From the NCBI GenBank assembly GCA_018267315.1, contig JAFDYS010000001.1, forward strand, positions 7,191-71,190: 64,000 nucleotides of DNA, given 5' to 3'. Shown here in pieces: positions 36,801 to 45,696 of the stretch. A model generated the notes under the pieces. That model searched no databases and was not told where the DNA came from. It worked only from the letters and a program-made list of their open reading frames with translations. Each line of letters begins with the position of its first letter. The first letter of the stretch is position 1. Made by a program: the position numbers and the translations under genes. This stretch comes from Bacteroidota bacterium (lineage in GTDB: Bacteria > Bacteroidota > Bacteroidia > Chitinophagales > UBA10324).

Positions 36801-38076
36801 CCCACCAGAGTTGCCTTGAGATACACCAGTCTTTGATGTTCTCCATCCAGTGCCGGTAGAGATTCACGAATTTCTTCGGATAGAATTTGATCTCTTCATC
36901 CATCACGGCCTTTAATGACGGTTTCGACATTTCACTCATCTTCACCCACCACTGCATGGAGAGGCGCGGCTCGATCACGGCATCCGTGCGTTCGCTGTAT
37001 CCGATCTGGTTCACGTAATCTTCAATCTTCACCACGTGACCTTGCTCTTCGAGATCCTTCAAAATATTCTTCCGGCACTCGAAACGATCCTGCCCGATGT
37101 ATCGTTGTGCTGCTTCGCTCATCGTTCCATCTTCATTGAGGACATCAACCACTTCGAGTTTGTGCTTGAGCCCGATCTGGTAGTCGTTCATATCATGCGC
37201 TGGCGTGATCTTCAACGCACCCGTACCGAACTCGACCGTGACATATTCATCGGCAATGATGGGAATGCGGCGATTGATCAGCGGAACGAAAGCAAACTTT
37301 CCGATGAGATGTTTGTAGCGTTCATCGTTCGGGTTGACGGCAATGGCACTGTCGCCAAGAATTGTCTCAGGGCGGACGGTGGCAATGGTGATGGAATTGC
37401 CGATTGTCAGTCCCGATGAAATATCTGGATCTTCGCTTCGCTTCGACTGATGGTTGTCAGAATCGAGATGATAGCGCACGAAGTAGAGTTTCGACTTCAC
37501 TTCCTTGTAAAACACCTCTTCATCACTCAATGCCGTCTTCGCCTTCGGATCCCAATTGATCATGCGAAGCCCGCGGTAGATGTAGCCCTTCTGGTAGAGG
37601 TCAACGAATACGCGGATGACTGACCGGTAGTAATCATCATCCATCGTAAAGGTCGTGCGGTCCCAATCACAGCTGCATCCAAGTTTTTTTAGCTGCTGAA
37701 AAATGATACCGCCGTATTTCTCTTTCCACTCCCACGCGTATTTCAAAAATTCTTCTCTTGACAAATCCGATTTCTTAATCCCTCTTTCGCGCAGCATCTG
37801 CACCACCTTGGCTTCGGTGGCAATGGAAGCATGATCCGTTCCCGGAACCCAGCAGGCATTTTTACCCTGCATGCGCGCACGGCGGATGAGCACATCCTGA
37901 ATGGTGTTGTTCAGCGCATGACCCATGTGAAGCACGCCGGTTACATTCGGCGGAGGTATCACAATGGTGTACGGCTCCCTGCCATCCGGTATTGAGGCGA
38001 ACAATTTTTTTTCCATCCAGCGGTCATACCACCGCTGATCCATGCCTTTCGGGTCAAATGTTTTAGGTAACTCCAT
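33841..38076 (-). CDS. valS: Valyl-tRNA synthetase fused to a C-terminal SIR2-like NADase domain
   Basis: One open frame of 1411 residues; normal ValRS has about 880. Residues 1-895 form a full ValRS: HMGH (50-53), the CP1 editing domain, the tRNA-acceptor and KMSKS region (552-556), the anticodon-binding helices (about 605-760) and a ValRS-like segment to about 895. A charged helical linker (895-965) replaces the usual coiled-coil arm. Residues 965-1350 are SIR2-like: LLGSGFS (973-977, NAD loop), SLNHD with N1148, YKLHGS with H1222, and VIGYGFQDEGVN. Asn and His are the catalytic pair of SIR2 NADases. From about residue 592 (base 36300) the DNA becomes AT-rich: a hand count gives 17 G/C of 60 at 35881-35940 against 35 of 60 at 37801-37860. 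This suggests that the 3' part was acquired. The aminoacylation role is expected; the defence role is inferred. Confidence 0.93.
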   Translation of the reverse strand: MELPKTFDPKGMDQRWYDRWMEKKLFASIPDGREPYTIVIPPPNVTGVLHMGHALNNTIQDVLIRRARMQGKNACWVPGTDHASIATEAKVVQMLRERGIKKSDLSREEFLKYAWEWKEKYGGIIFQQLKKLGCSCDWDRTTFTMDDDYYRSVIRVFVDLYQKGYIYRGLRMINWDPKAKTALSDEEVFYKEVKSKLYFVRYHLDSDNHQSKRSEDPDISSGLTIGNSITIATVRPETILGDSAIAVNPNDERYKHLIGKFAFVPLINRRIPIIADEYVTVEFGTGALKITPAHDMNDYQIGLKHKLEVVDVLNEDGTMSEAAQRYIGQDRFECRKNILKDLEEQGHVVKIEDYVNQIGYSERTDAVIEPRLSMQWWVKMSEMSKPSLKAVMDEEIKFYPKKFVNLYRHWMENIKDWCISRQLWWGHRIPAYYLPDGRFVVAETPDEAYQKAISDFGLSISELKKEDLRQDEDVMDTWFSSWLWPFEVFHGLSKPGNDEIKYYYPTTTLVTAPEIIFFWVARMIMAGFEYMHEKPFRNLYFTGIVRDKQGRKMSKSLGNSPDLLELIDKYGADAVRFGILISSPAGNDLLFDEKLIEQGRNFNNKIWNALRLIRSWEDNLTTDKDSFLKNSFAVQWFENKLNQTLVEIEKFYNQFEISQALSTIFSLIWDDFCSWYLDMIKPEYGGQVNREIYYITLNFFERLLKVLHPFMPFITEELYHLMKQRGEEDFIILSNDESKLIVQKLILQEGEWVKSIVTQIRAYKNRNQIKANEMLELEVLVKGDEQNKDVKSQASYILGFGRWINEGVNSIKLLIRKIWSRNRAIQDIVAEVKKTSESADLNSPSNRLSDEGWELLVKLAALKEVRKVSLLGGKSFAQVDGTQLYLKTDKPINEEQETRLAFEESERKSKLRAKSIEKTRELSIAKQEGKKIPSQLSQNEKKKIIDSEERLFSLNKQLAKTNASRETISFLLGSGFSIYEKIPGTQDLNRMFSELTPEQFSVTPDMRAFFLNGQYDPNRWMHNDEIEFVTEFINFYIKNIVGSPDKFHYEYFYDYLFEYYKDSERKRKIEEFCDEFNRKHYPNKESPRDCINRIQDLTRSFSQLVAQKLFKRQYVESISPMNYPPYDGFIQFLVKLAMNSEVKVHSLNHDMFFDWLGRFHADLWQLFGDGFQLAGSPYYGIVSRDFEYIENEEKIKIRKSYYVKLAQFANIYDKPISFYKLHGSISNVIVFSPEENGEKAVRLRSDYGVHEYYKEIKMENDRYDFKFLWDEVTPDFLSGSTKKINWYSGDNYYKLLFEHFQNNLSNSKVLFVIGYGFQDEGVNEYIEKNYLSRGGKLVIVDPTLPSSKLVEKFHSIGQIIHIPRGVEEVSLSDYIDLLPEETQNLLNDKNEKPSGRFSSPLSEILKERTKK

Positions 38077-38165
38077 CGCGCAAAATGAGCGGCAAATTTA
38101 ATGAACCAGAATCGCTCAGCAACATCCCCATATGCCCGATATGACCAGTGTGCTGTGGTCAGTTC

Positions 38166-38181
38166 CCTGCCGAAAGGCAGG
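38166..38181. repeat. Dispersed palindrome CCTGCC-N4-GGCAGG
   Basis: CCTGCCGAAAGGCAGG in the valS upstream region. Relatives occur at 47467-47483 and 47577-47592. Confidence 0.6.
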
Positions 38182-38317
38182 CAGAGAGCTTGTCAAGAAC
38201 CGGCGAAGACGAACGCAGCATTGCACTTATGAGCAGGAGTAACTGGTTGATCTAAAAAGTTGTTTTCCTGTAACATTATCCTAATATCTTTCGACTCACC
38301 AAAAATTTTTTCATTTC

Positions 38318-39184
38318 ATGGAACTCACTATTGAACATCTCTCCAAGCGATACAGCAACGGCGTGCAGGCGCTGGATGATGTTTCGCTCATCATCCCCAC
38401 CGGCATGTTCGGATTGCTGGGACCGAATGGCGCCGGCAAAAGCACACTGATGAGAATTCTCGCCACGCTGCTTGAGTCAGATTCGGGCACAGCCACCCTC
38501 GGCCAGGTGGATGTGCTGAAGCAAAAAGATGAAGTGAGAAAACGACTCGGCTATTTGCCGCAGGAGTTTGGCGTATATCCGAAAGTGAGCGCTTATGAGA
38601 TGCTCAGCCACATTGCGCTTCTCAAAGGAATCACAGTGGGAAGAAAAGAACTGGTGCATGCGTTGCTGCAGCGCGTGAATCTGTATGATCACCGCAGGAA
38701 ATCACTCAGCAGTTTTTCAGGCGGCATGAAACAACGCTTCGGCATTGCGCAGGCGCTTATCGGCGATCCGCAACTCATCATTGTGGATGAACCCACAGCC
38801 GGCCTCGATCCCGGCGAACGTAACCGCTTTTACAATCTGCTTTCGGAAATCGGCGAAAATGTGATAGTGATACTCTCCACACATATCGTAGAAGATGTGA
38901 AAGAGCTCTGCCCGAATATGGCCGTGATTGATAAAGGCAAACTGCTTTACAGCGGCTCTCCCGAAAATGCGCTGTCTGCACTGAACGGAAAAATATGGTC
39001 GCGTTTCATTCAGAAATCGGAAGTGGAGAATTTTACGAATAACTACCGGGTGATTTCAACACGGATGGTGAGCGGCCGCCCTCTCATACATGTGTTCAGT
39101 GAAAGCGACCCGGGCAATGGCTTCTCCGCGGCAGATGTGGACCTCGAAGATGTTTTCTTTTCAAAGATTGCGGGGCTTAATTAG
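38318..39184 (+). CDS. ABC transporter ATP-binding protein
   Basis: ATPase subunit of an ABC-2 type transporter, 288 residues. Walker A GPNGAGKST (about residue 36), Q-loop YLPQEFGVYP, signature FSGGMKQR, Walker B LIIVDEPTAGLDPGER, and switch STHIVEDV are all present. A near-consensus -7 box (TATCTTTC) lies about 30 bases upstream. It is followed after 112 bases by the permease/M1 peptidase fusion, which is its expected membrane partner. Confidence 0.92.
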   Translation: MELTIEHLSKRYSNGVQALDDVSLIIPTGMFGLLGPNGAGKSTLMRILATLLESDSGTATLGQVDVLKQKDEVRKRLGYLPQEFGVYPKVSAYEMLSHIALLKGITVGRKELVHALLQRVNLYDHRRKSLSSFSGGMKQRFGIAQALIGDPQLIIVDEPTAGLDPGERNRFYNLLSEIGENVIVILSTHIVEDVKELCPNMAVIDKGKLLYSGSPENALSALNGKIWSRFIQKSEVENFTNNYRVISTRMVSGRPLIHVFSESDPGNGFSAADVDLEDVFFSKIAGLN

Positions 39185-39296
39185 GTGAATGGTCAATGGT
39201 CAATAAATGATGACTTCCCCTCGTGATGGTTTCAGTTAACGCGGTGAAGCAGCCAAGGACGAAATAAAATAAACGAATCAAACAGGAAATTCCCCG

Positions 39297-42200
39297 ATGC
39301 TTTTTCAAATCATAAAATTCGAATTAAAGTACTGGCTGAAGCAGCCCATGGTTTACATATTTCTGCTCATCAATGCGCTGCTGATTTTCGGCGCTACCTC
39401 GAGCGACAACATTACGGTGGGAAGTTCTATCGGCAACGTACACAAGAATTCTCCCTACACTGTGGAGAATTTCTATTCATCCATGTCCATCATTTGCATG
39501 ATCATGGTTACCGCTTTCGTAAATGTGGCTGCCGCCCGCGACTTCTTCTACAATTCCCACCAAATCATCTACAGCACCTCGCTGCGCAAGTTTGATTTCC
39601 TGGTTGGAAGGTTTGTGGGCGCTTCCGTTGTAGCCATGATTCCTTTCTTAGGAGTGAGTATTGGGAACATTGCGGGCTCGCTGATGCCGTGGACTGATAC
39701 AAGCCGGCTGGGTCCCACCAACTGGAATGCACACCTGCAGGGATTTCTTGTGTTTGTAATACCCAATGTGCTATTCATCTCTTCCTTTGTTTTCTGCATT
39801 GCCGCACTTACGCGAAGTACCATCACTTCCTTCGTAGCCACGATTGTATTCCTGGTATCCTATGGCATTGCGCAAAGTTTTGTGAGGAATATTGAACAGG
39901 AATTCATCGGCACCATCATTGACCCGCTGGGTTCGAGAACCTTTTCAGTGGCGACCAAATACTGGACGGTGGATGACCGCAACAATCTCACACTGGGACT
40001 CAGCGGCATCATGCTCATGAACCGGCTGATCTGGCTTGGCGCTGGTCTGCTGATTTTTGTTTTCACCTACTTCCGCTTTTCATTTTCCGAAAGGCAGGCA
40101 AGCCGGAAGAAGAAATCAGCCGGCGAAGAAACAGCAATACGTCAGGCAACCATTTCGCTTCCTTCCACAACCCGCAGCCACAGCAATGGAATGGCCTTCC
40201 GCCAGCTTCTGCATCAGACACGCATTGATTTTCTCGGAGTACTCAAGAGCACGCCTTTTATCGTGATCCTGCTTGCCGGCCTGCTCAACATGACGGTTTC
40301 ACTGCTGTATGTGAAAGAAAGTTTTTACGGGGGCACTTCTTTCCCTGTCACCTACAACATAATTGACACCATCCGCGGCACGCTCTACGCTTTTCTCATC
40401 GGCATCATCGCTTTTTACACGGGGGTGCTGGTTTGGAAGGAACGTGATGCGCGGCAGGATGAAATCCAGGATGCCCTGCCGCATCCGGGCTGGGTTGTAT
40501 CGCTGGCTAAGTTACTGGCGATGACATTGCTGATTGAGGTAATACTTCTTCTTGCCGTCATCACGGGCATGGTGATCCAAACTGCATTCGGCTATCACAC
40601 CTACGAAGTGAATCAGTATTTCATCAGTCTCGTTTTGCTTGACGGTCTCTTTTTCTTTTATCTCACCGTGCTTTCCATGCTGGTGCACACGCTCATCAAC
40701 AATAAGTACATCGCGTATTTCATCTTCATCGTTCTGGTGATTGTAAACCTGTTTGTGTGGCCGGCCCTCAACATGTCATCGAATATGGCGGCTTATGGAG
40801 GAAGACCTTCCTATACCTATTCTGACATGAATGGCTACGGGCCATTTACCACCGGGCTCACATGGTTCAACATCTATTGGCTGCTGTTTGCTGCCATCCT
40901 GGTCATGGTCATCATATTTTTCCATGTGCGGGGAAAAGAAGTTTCGCTGATCTATCGCTGGAAAGCCGGCATGCAGGAACTCTCCGCCGGCAGAAAAACC
41001 CTGCTCATTTCATTGGTGATTCTCTGGATGGCCTGCGGGAGTTTTGTATTCTACAACACCAAGGTGCTGAACACCTATACGCCGCCGAAAACTTCAGAGT
41101 GTTTGCGTGCCGACTATGAAAAGAAATTCAAACGATATCAAAACCATGCGCAGCCCCGCATCACAGATGTTCGGTATGCTATTGACCTTTTTCCTGAGGA
41201 AAGAAAACTCATAGCCAAAGGCACGTGGATGCTGAAGAATAAATCGGCGGTGCTCATTGATTCCATTTTCCTCACGATGCCTCAAAATGTGATATGCGAT
41301 GTGAATATTCCGGGAGCGACTCTGGCATTCAATGACGATGAACAGTATTTCAGAATTTACAAACTGGGAAAACCGATGGCGATGGGCGACAGTTTCAGCG
41401 TAACATTCAATACTATCTACGACGCGAATGGATTCGAGAATGAGGTGAAGGTGACGCAGATTGTGCAGGACGGATCGTTCTTCAACAACACGGACATCTC
41501 GCCTTCTATTGGCTACCAGCCCGATGGCGAGTTGCTTGATAAGGGTAAGAGAAAGAAATACGGCTTGAAAGAGAAAGAGCGGATGCCGCGGCTTGAACGC
41601 AACTGCACTGACCATTGCATGGACACGTACGTGGGTAACAACACCGATTGGGTGAATGCAGAAACCATCATCAGTACTTCTATGGGCCAAACGGCCGTCG
41701 CGCCGGGATCATTAGTGAAGGAATGGATAGAAGGTGACCGCCTCTATTTCCAATACAAGCTCGATCATTTTTCACTCGGCTTCTTCAGTTTCATTTCCGC
41801 CACGTATGAAGTGAAGCGGGAAAAATGGATTCCGTCCCGTCCGAAAACCGATTCAACAAGTGCGAATGATGAAGTAAATCTCGAAGTGTATTTCGTGAAA
41901 GGTCATGAATACAATGTGCCCAAGATGCTGCATGCCATGCGCGCTTCACTGGCTTATTACTCCGAACACTTCGGACCCTACTATCACAAAGAAGCACGGG
42001 TAATTGAATTCCCCCGCTACGCATCGTTTGCGCAGGCCTTTGCCGGCACCATGCCCTACAGCGAATCCATCGGATTTATCGCCAACCTCGAAGACAGCGA
42101 TGATATTGACATGGTGACGTATGTGGTGGCTCATGAGATGGGTCATCAATGGTGGGCGCACCAGGTGATTGGTGCCAACATGCAGGGCGCCACACTTCTT

Positions 42201-42917
42201 TCCGAATCCATGGCGCAATATTCTGCGCTCATGGTGATGAAGCACATGTATGGCGAGCAACAGATGCACAAATTTTTGAAGTATGAAATGGACCGGTACC
42301 TGCGCTCGCGCGGCGGTGAATTGCTGAAAGAGGTCCCGCTGCTGAAGGTGGAGAACCAGGGTTACATCCATTATAACAAAGCCAGCGTGGTGATGTATTA
42401 CCTGCAGGAAATGATTGGTGAAGACCGGGTGAATGCCGCCCTTAAAGAAATGGTTGACTCCTTCGCTTACCGCAATCCGCCTTATCCCACGTCTTACATG
42501 TTGACTGGTCTTTTCGCCCGTCACACACCCGATTCACTGCAGTACCTCATCAAAGATTTGTTTTACGACATCACCCTCTTCAATAATAAAACCGAAGAAG
42601 CCAGTTACAGGAAAAGGAACGATGGCAAGTATGAGATGACGTTGAAAGTGCGCTCACAAAAATTCAAAGCGGATTCACTCGGCAAGGAAACGCAGGTTCC
42701 CGAAGTTGACTGGATCGAGATCGGCGCATTCGCCAAACCCGCTGATGGAAAGAAATACGGTGAGCAAATCTTTTCTAGAATGGAAAAGATTTCGAAGGAT
42801 GAGAACATTTTCACTTTCGTCACAGATAAGGAACCCGCTAAAGCAGGCATTGACCCCAACTATTACCTTGTGGATCGCCTCTCTGAAGACAACCTCAAGG
42901 AGGTGGAGGCGCAATAG
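39297..42917 (+). CDS. ABC-2 permease fused to M1-family metallopeptidase
   Basis: 1206 residues. The first part (about 1-600) has roughly 12 hydrophobic segments in two ABC-2 permease-like halves. The C-terminal part (about 620-1206) is an M1 aminopeptidase-like domain with the zinc site HEMGHQWW (H946, H950) and Glu in LLSESMAQYSA (E970). The spacing between the last His and Glu is 19 rather than the classical 18; related fused permeases I recall show the same. It should form a transporter with the preceding ATPase. The peptidase is probably on the outer face; the substrate is unknown. Confidence 0.88.
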   Translation: MLFQIIKFELKYWLKQPMVYIFLLINALLIFGATSSDNITVGSSIGNVHKNSPYTVENFYSSMSIICMIMVTAFVNVAAARDFFYNSHQIIYSTSLRKFDFLVGRFVGASVVAMIPFLGVSIGNIAGSLMPWTDTSRLGPTNWNAHLQGFLVFVIPNVLFISSFVFCIAALTRSTITSFVATIVFLVSYGIAQSFVRNIEQEFIGTIIDPLGSRTFSVATKYWTVDDRNNLTLGLSGIMLMNRLIWLGAGLLIFVFTYFRFSFSERQASRKKKSAGEETAIRQATISLPSTTRSHSNGMAFRQLLHQTRIDFLGVLKSTPFIVILLAGLLNMTVSLLYVKESFYGGTSFPVTYNIIDTIRGTLYAFLIGIIAFYTGVLVWKERDARQDEIQDALPHPGWVVSLAKLLAMTLLIEVILLLAVITGMVIQTAFGYHTYEVNQYFISLVLLDGLFFFYLTVLSMLVHTLINNKYIAYFIFIVLVIVNLFVWPALNMSSNMAAYGGRPSYTYSDMNGYGPFTTGLTWFNIYWLLFAAILVMVIIFFHVRGKEVSLIYRWKAGMQELSAGRKTLLISLVILWMACGSFVFYNTKVLNTYTPPKTSECLRADYEKKFKRYQNHAQPRITDVRYAIDLFPEERKLIAKGTWMLKNKSAVLIDSIFLTMPQNVICDVNIPGATLAFNDDEQYFRIYKLGKPMAMGDSFSVTFNTIYDANGFENEVKVTQIVQDGSFFNNTDISPSIGYQPDGELLDKGKRKKYGLKEKERMPRLERNCTDHCMDTYVGNNTDWVNAETIISTSMGQTAVAPGSLVKEWIEGDRLYFQYKLDHFSLGFFSFISATYEVKREKWIPSRPKTDSTSANDEVNLEVYFVKGHEYNVPKMLHAMRASLAYYSEHFGPYYHKEARVIEFPRYASFAQAFAGTMPYSESIGFIANLEDSDDIDMVTYVVAHEMGHQWWAHQVIGANMQGATLLSESMAQYSALMVMKHMYGEQQMHKFLKYEMDRYLRSRGGELLKEVPLLKVENQGYIHYNKASVVMYYLQEMIGEDRVNAALKEMVDSFAYRNPPYPTSYMLTGLFARHTPDSLQYLIKDLFYDITLFNNKTEEASYRKRNDGKYEMTLKVRSQKFKADSLGKETQVPEVDWIEIGAFAKPADGKKYGEQIFSRMEKISKDENIFTFVTDKEPAKAGIDPNYYLVDRLSEDNLKEVEAQ

Positions 42918-42923
42918 AATAAA

Positions 42924-43973
42924 TCAGTTGACTGACTTCGCATACCAGCTGCGTAAAACGGAAGCCGCCGGTTTTCCCTGCGGCGTATAATCCGTTTCGA
43001 AGGATACATCCGGTTCCGTTCTTTCATCAAACCATTTCCAGCTGAATCCCCCGGCAAACCACGACTCATTCCAGCAGGTACTGAAAAGAGATTCATAGGC
43101 GTTGCGCTGGGCCTCATAGTTTTTGGGAGAAGAATCGTAAGCATTCCACGGTTGGCGCGCGCAATAGTCAATGCTGCGGTAACCGAATTCAGTAAAGAGT
43201 ATTTGCCTGCCCGTTTTCACGGAGAGCTCCTGCATCGGTTCACAATATTTCTTCCAGCCACTCTTCAATGATTCAGTCGTAGGGGTGGCCTCATCGCTCA
43301 GCGGGAAATACGCATTGATCCCGATGTAATCCAGCTTTTGCCAGAAGGGAAAATCATGATAGCAATCCCAGTTTTCCGCATAGGTGAGTTTGCCCGAATA
43401 AATACTTCTTACCGTATCAATCAGGTGCTCCCAGTATTGCGGCCTGATCTTAACAAACGAATCCAACTCGGTGCCGAGGCAAAACATATCCGCTTTCATG
43501 CTGTCGCTGATATGCAGGAGCGAGAAGATGTACGCGGTGTAGTTCTCCTCAAATTCTTTCCACTGTGCTTCATCCCGGAACTGAATGTCGCCCGTGAAAT
43601 GGTCATGCATCCATATCTGCGGCTTCACCATCACCTTCATGCCTGCGTGGTGCGCCATGGCAATACAGGCGGCAACGCCTTCCGGCCGCTCACCCCACCA
43701 TTGGTGTTTGGAGTTGAAATAGATCTTCGGCTCATTGCTGCGCATGAATGCGAACGGAAGCAGGCATACATAGTTGGCGTGCACTTGCTTCAGACTGTCA
43801 AAAGCCACCGATTCCATGGGGGCCGGCGAGGCCGTTAAACTGATTCCGTTGATTCGCGACGGTTGCATTTCATTGCGCTGCGGCAACGATATGCCCGAAG
43901 TGGAAGAAGTGGTGGAGGGAACACAAGCGCTCACCAGCCAGGATAGAAGCAAACAGAAGGTCAATGACTTCAT
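42924..43973 (-). CDS. GH113-like TIM-barrel glycoside hydrolase lipoprotein
   Basis: Lipoprotein of about 349 residues. Starting at the ATG 43973 gives signal MKSLTFCLLLSWLVSAC with lipobox VSAC. The TIM-barrel pattern is MKVMVKPQIWMHDHF, FCLGTELDSF (E169, likely acid/base), YIGINAYFPL, ILFTEFGYRS (E262, likely nucleophile) and GFSWKWF near the end. This matches GH113-type beta-mannanase-like enzymes; the substrate is not certain. It is convergent with the permease/M1 gene, whose stop is 6 bases away. Confidence 0.72.
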   Translation of the reverse strand: MKSLTFCLLLSWLVSACVPSTTSSTSGISLPQRNEMQPSRINGISLTASPAPMESVAFDSLKQVHANYVCLLPFAFMRSNEPKIYFNSKHQWWGERPEGVAACIAMAHHAGMKVMVKPQIWMHDHFTGDIQFRDEAQWKEFEENYTAYIFSLLHISDSMKADMFCLGTELDSFVKIRPQYWEHLIDTVRSIYSGKLTYAENWDCYHDFPFWQKLDYIGINAYFPLSDEATPTTESLKSGWKKYCEPMQELSVKTGRQILFTEFGYRSIDYCARQPWNAYDSSPKNYEAQRNAYESLFSTCWNESWFAGGFSWKWFDERTEPDVSFETDYTPQGKPAASVLRSWYAKSVN

Positions 43974-44070
43974 CAGGACAAACTTACGATTTCGCCCTAT
44001 CACCCCGCGGAGCGGCAAGTCTTTTTTATTTTGAGAGATGCCTCGCTACCTTTCGAATCAGTAAAGCGAA

Positions 44071-44874
44071 ATGAACACGCAACTCTGGATTGAAGTAATC
44101 GGATGGATTGCCCTTGGTATTATTGTGGCAAGCATGCTGGTTTATTTCGTTCAGCAGTATTTCTTTTTTCATCCGGAGAAACTGCCCCGGAACTTTCAAT
44201 TCAAATACGATCGCCCGTTTAAAGAGTGGAACCTGCAACCCGAAAAAGGCGCGCGGCTGAACGGACTTCATTTCACCGTGGAAAATCCGAAAGGGGTCAT
44301 TCTCTATTTCCACGGAAACACCCGCAGCGTAAAAGGATGGGCGAAGTTCGCGCAGGATTTCACGCGCTATGGTTATGACCTCGTGATGTTTGACTACCGC
44401 GGTTTCGGCAAAAGTTTCGGTAAGCGGAATGAAGAGAACATGCTCAAGGATTCTGACTTCATTTATCAGAAGCTGAAAGAAAAATATCCCGAGGATGCCA
44501 TCATCGTTTACGGAAGAAGTTTTGGAAGCGCCTTCGCGGTGAAGGTGTGCAGTTTGAATAATCCCCGCTTCTGCATTCTGGACTCCCCGTTCTCCAGTTT
44601 AGTGATGGCTTCAAGGAGATTTCTTCCTTTCCTCCCGGTATCTTACCTCATCCGTTATCCGCTGCGCGCCGATCTGTGGATGGAGTATGTGAAGTGCCAC
44701 ACATATATCATTCACGGCACGCGTGACTGGATCATTCCCATCCGCAACAGTGAGAAACTGGCCGAGATTGCCCCGCACCGCATCACGCTCATCCGCATTG
44801 AAGGCGGCGGGCACAATAACCTTCCCTCCTTTCCGCAGTATCACGCATTCTTAAGAGACATATTGAAGTACTGA
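44071..44874 (+). CDS. Alpha/beta hydrolase, N-terminally membrane-anchored
   Basis: BEM46/ABHD13-like serine hydrolase of 267 residues. One N-terminal membrane helix (IALGIIVASMLVYFVQQYFF). Nucleophile elbow YGRSFGSA (S150), acid IIHGTRDWIIP (D219) and GGGHNNL (H248). The oxyanion region is YFHGNTRSVKGW. Its TGA overlaps the ATG of the next gene (ATGA), a sign of translational coupling to its paralogue. A candidate promoter reads TTTTG ... TACCTTTC just upstream. Substrate unknown. Confidence 0.85.
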   Translation: MNTQLWIEVIGWIALGIIVASMLVYFVQQYFFFHPEKLPRNFQFKYDRPFKEWNLQPEKGARLNGLHFTVENPKGVILYFHGNTRSVKGWAKFAQDFTRYGYDLVMFDYRGFGKSFGKRNEENMLKDSDFIYQKLKEKYPEDAIIVYGRSFGSAFAVKVCSLNNPRFCILDSPFSSLVMASRRFLPFLPVSYLIRYPLRADLWMEYVKCHTYIIHGTRDWIIPIRNSEKLAEIAPHRITLIRIEGGGHNNLPSFPQYHAFLRDILKY

Positions 44875-45686
44875 TGCAAGCCCTGTTGATTCTTGTTATT
44901 GCCGCCCTTGTGATCTATGCCTCGCTCAGCATCGGTTATATTTTCTTCCAGGAAAAATTTCTCTTCCGTTCGAAAAAACTGCCGTGCGATTTTCAGCACC
45001 CCTGCCTGCTGCCGCATGAAGAACTTTTTCTGCCCACGGCTGACGGTGAAACAATTAATGCGCTGTGGGTTCAGTCCAAACAACGCAAGGGAATCGTGAT
45101 TTACTATCACGGCAACATGCTGCATCTCACCAACTATCTTCCTTACATCACCAAGTTCACCGATGAAGGATATGATGTGCTCATCAGCGACTACCGGAGT
45201 TTCGGCAAGAGCACGGGCACCCTCACTGAAGAAAATTTTTACAGCGACTCCCTGATGATTTTTGATTGGGTGATGAAGAAGTTTCCCGACGTGCCGCTGA
45301 TCGTTTATGGAAGATCCATGGGCACGGCCGCGGCCTGCTACGTGGCTTCACAACGGCATTGCCGTCACATGATCCTCGAAGCGCCTTTCTTCAGCTTGCA
45401 CGATCTCTCCTGGTTTTACGGGTTGGTAGTGCCGAAGAAGGTGAAGCTGAAATTTTCTTTCCGGAATAATGAGTTCCTTCCAAGCGTAAAATCCTCAATC
45501 ACCATTTTCCACGGCACGAAGGATTCGATTGTGTCATACAAATCAGGAAAAAAGCTGCAGGCTTTTTTGAAAGAGGGCGATCAGTTCATCACCATTGAAG
45601 GCGGCGGGCATAATAACCTGGAGCAGTTTGAGCAGTACCATGTGGAGTTGGAGAAGGTATTGGGAAGTTCTAAATTCGAGAGATGA
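44874..45686 (+). CDS. Alpha/beta hydrolase, paralogue of the preceding gene
   Basis: 270 residues, same layout: N-terminal helix, HGNMLHLTNYLP, YGRSMGTAAA (S148), FHGTKDSIV (D217), and GGGHNNL (H246). It overlaps the upstream gene by ATGA. A second copy of its 3' end survives at 47692-47799, beyond the next gene, which shows that this stretch was duplicated or interrupted. Confidence 0.85.
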   Translation: MQALLILVIAALVIYASLSIGYIFFQEKFLFRSKKLPCDFQHPCLLPHEELFLPTADGETINALWVQSKQRKGIVIYYHGNMLHLTNYLPYITKFTDEGYDVLISDYRSFGKSTGTLTEENFYSDSLMIFDWVMKKFPDVPLIVYGRSMGTAAACYVASQRHCRHMILEAPFFSLHDLSWFYGLVVPKKVKLKFSFRNNEFLPSVKSSITIFHGTKDSIVSYKSGKKLQAFLKEGDQFITIEGGGHNNLEQFEQYHVELEKVLGSSKFER

Positions 45687-45696
45687 AAGAACAGGT

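Noticed and set aside
38077-38317. tRNA or small RNA gene upstream of valS (for example a T-box leader)
   Set aside because: No cloverleaf, T-box or terminator structure could be built; only a dispersed palindrome was found.
41094-42524. Two His-rich minus-strand ORFs opposite the M1 domain
   Set aside because: They overlap the conserved HEMGHQWW region of the real gene; codon content reflects the complement of that domain.
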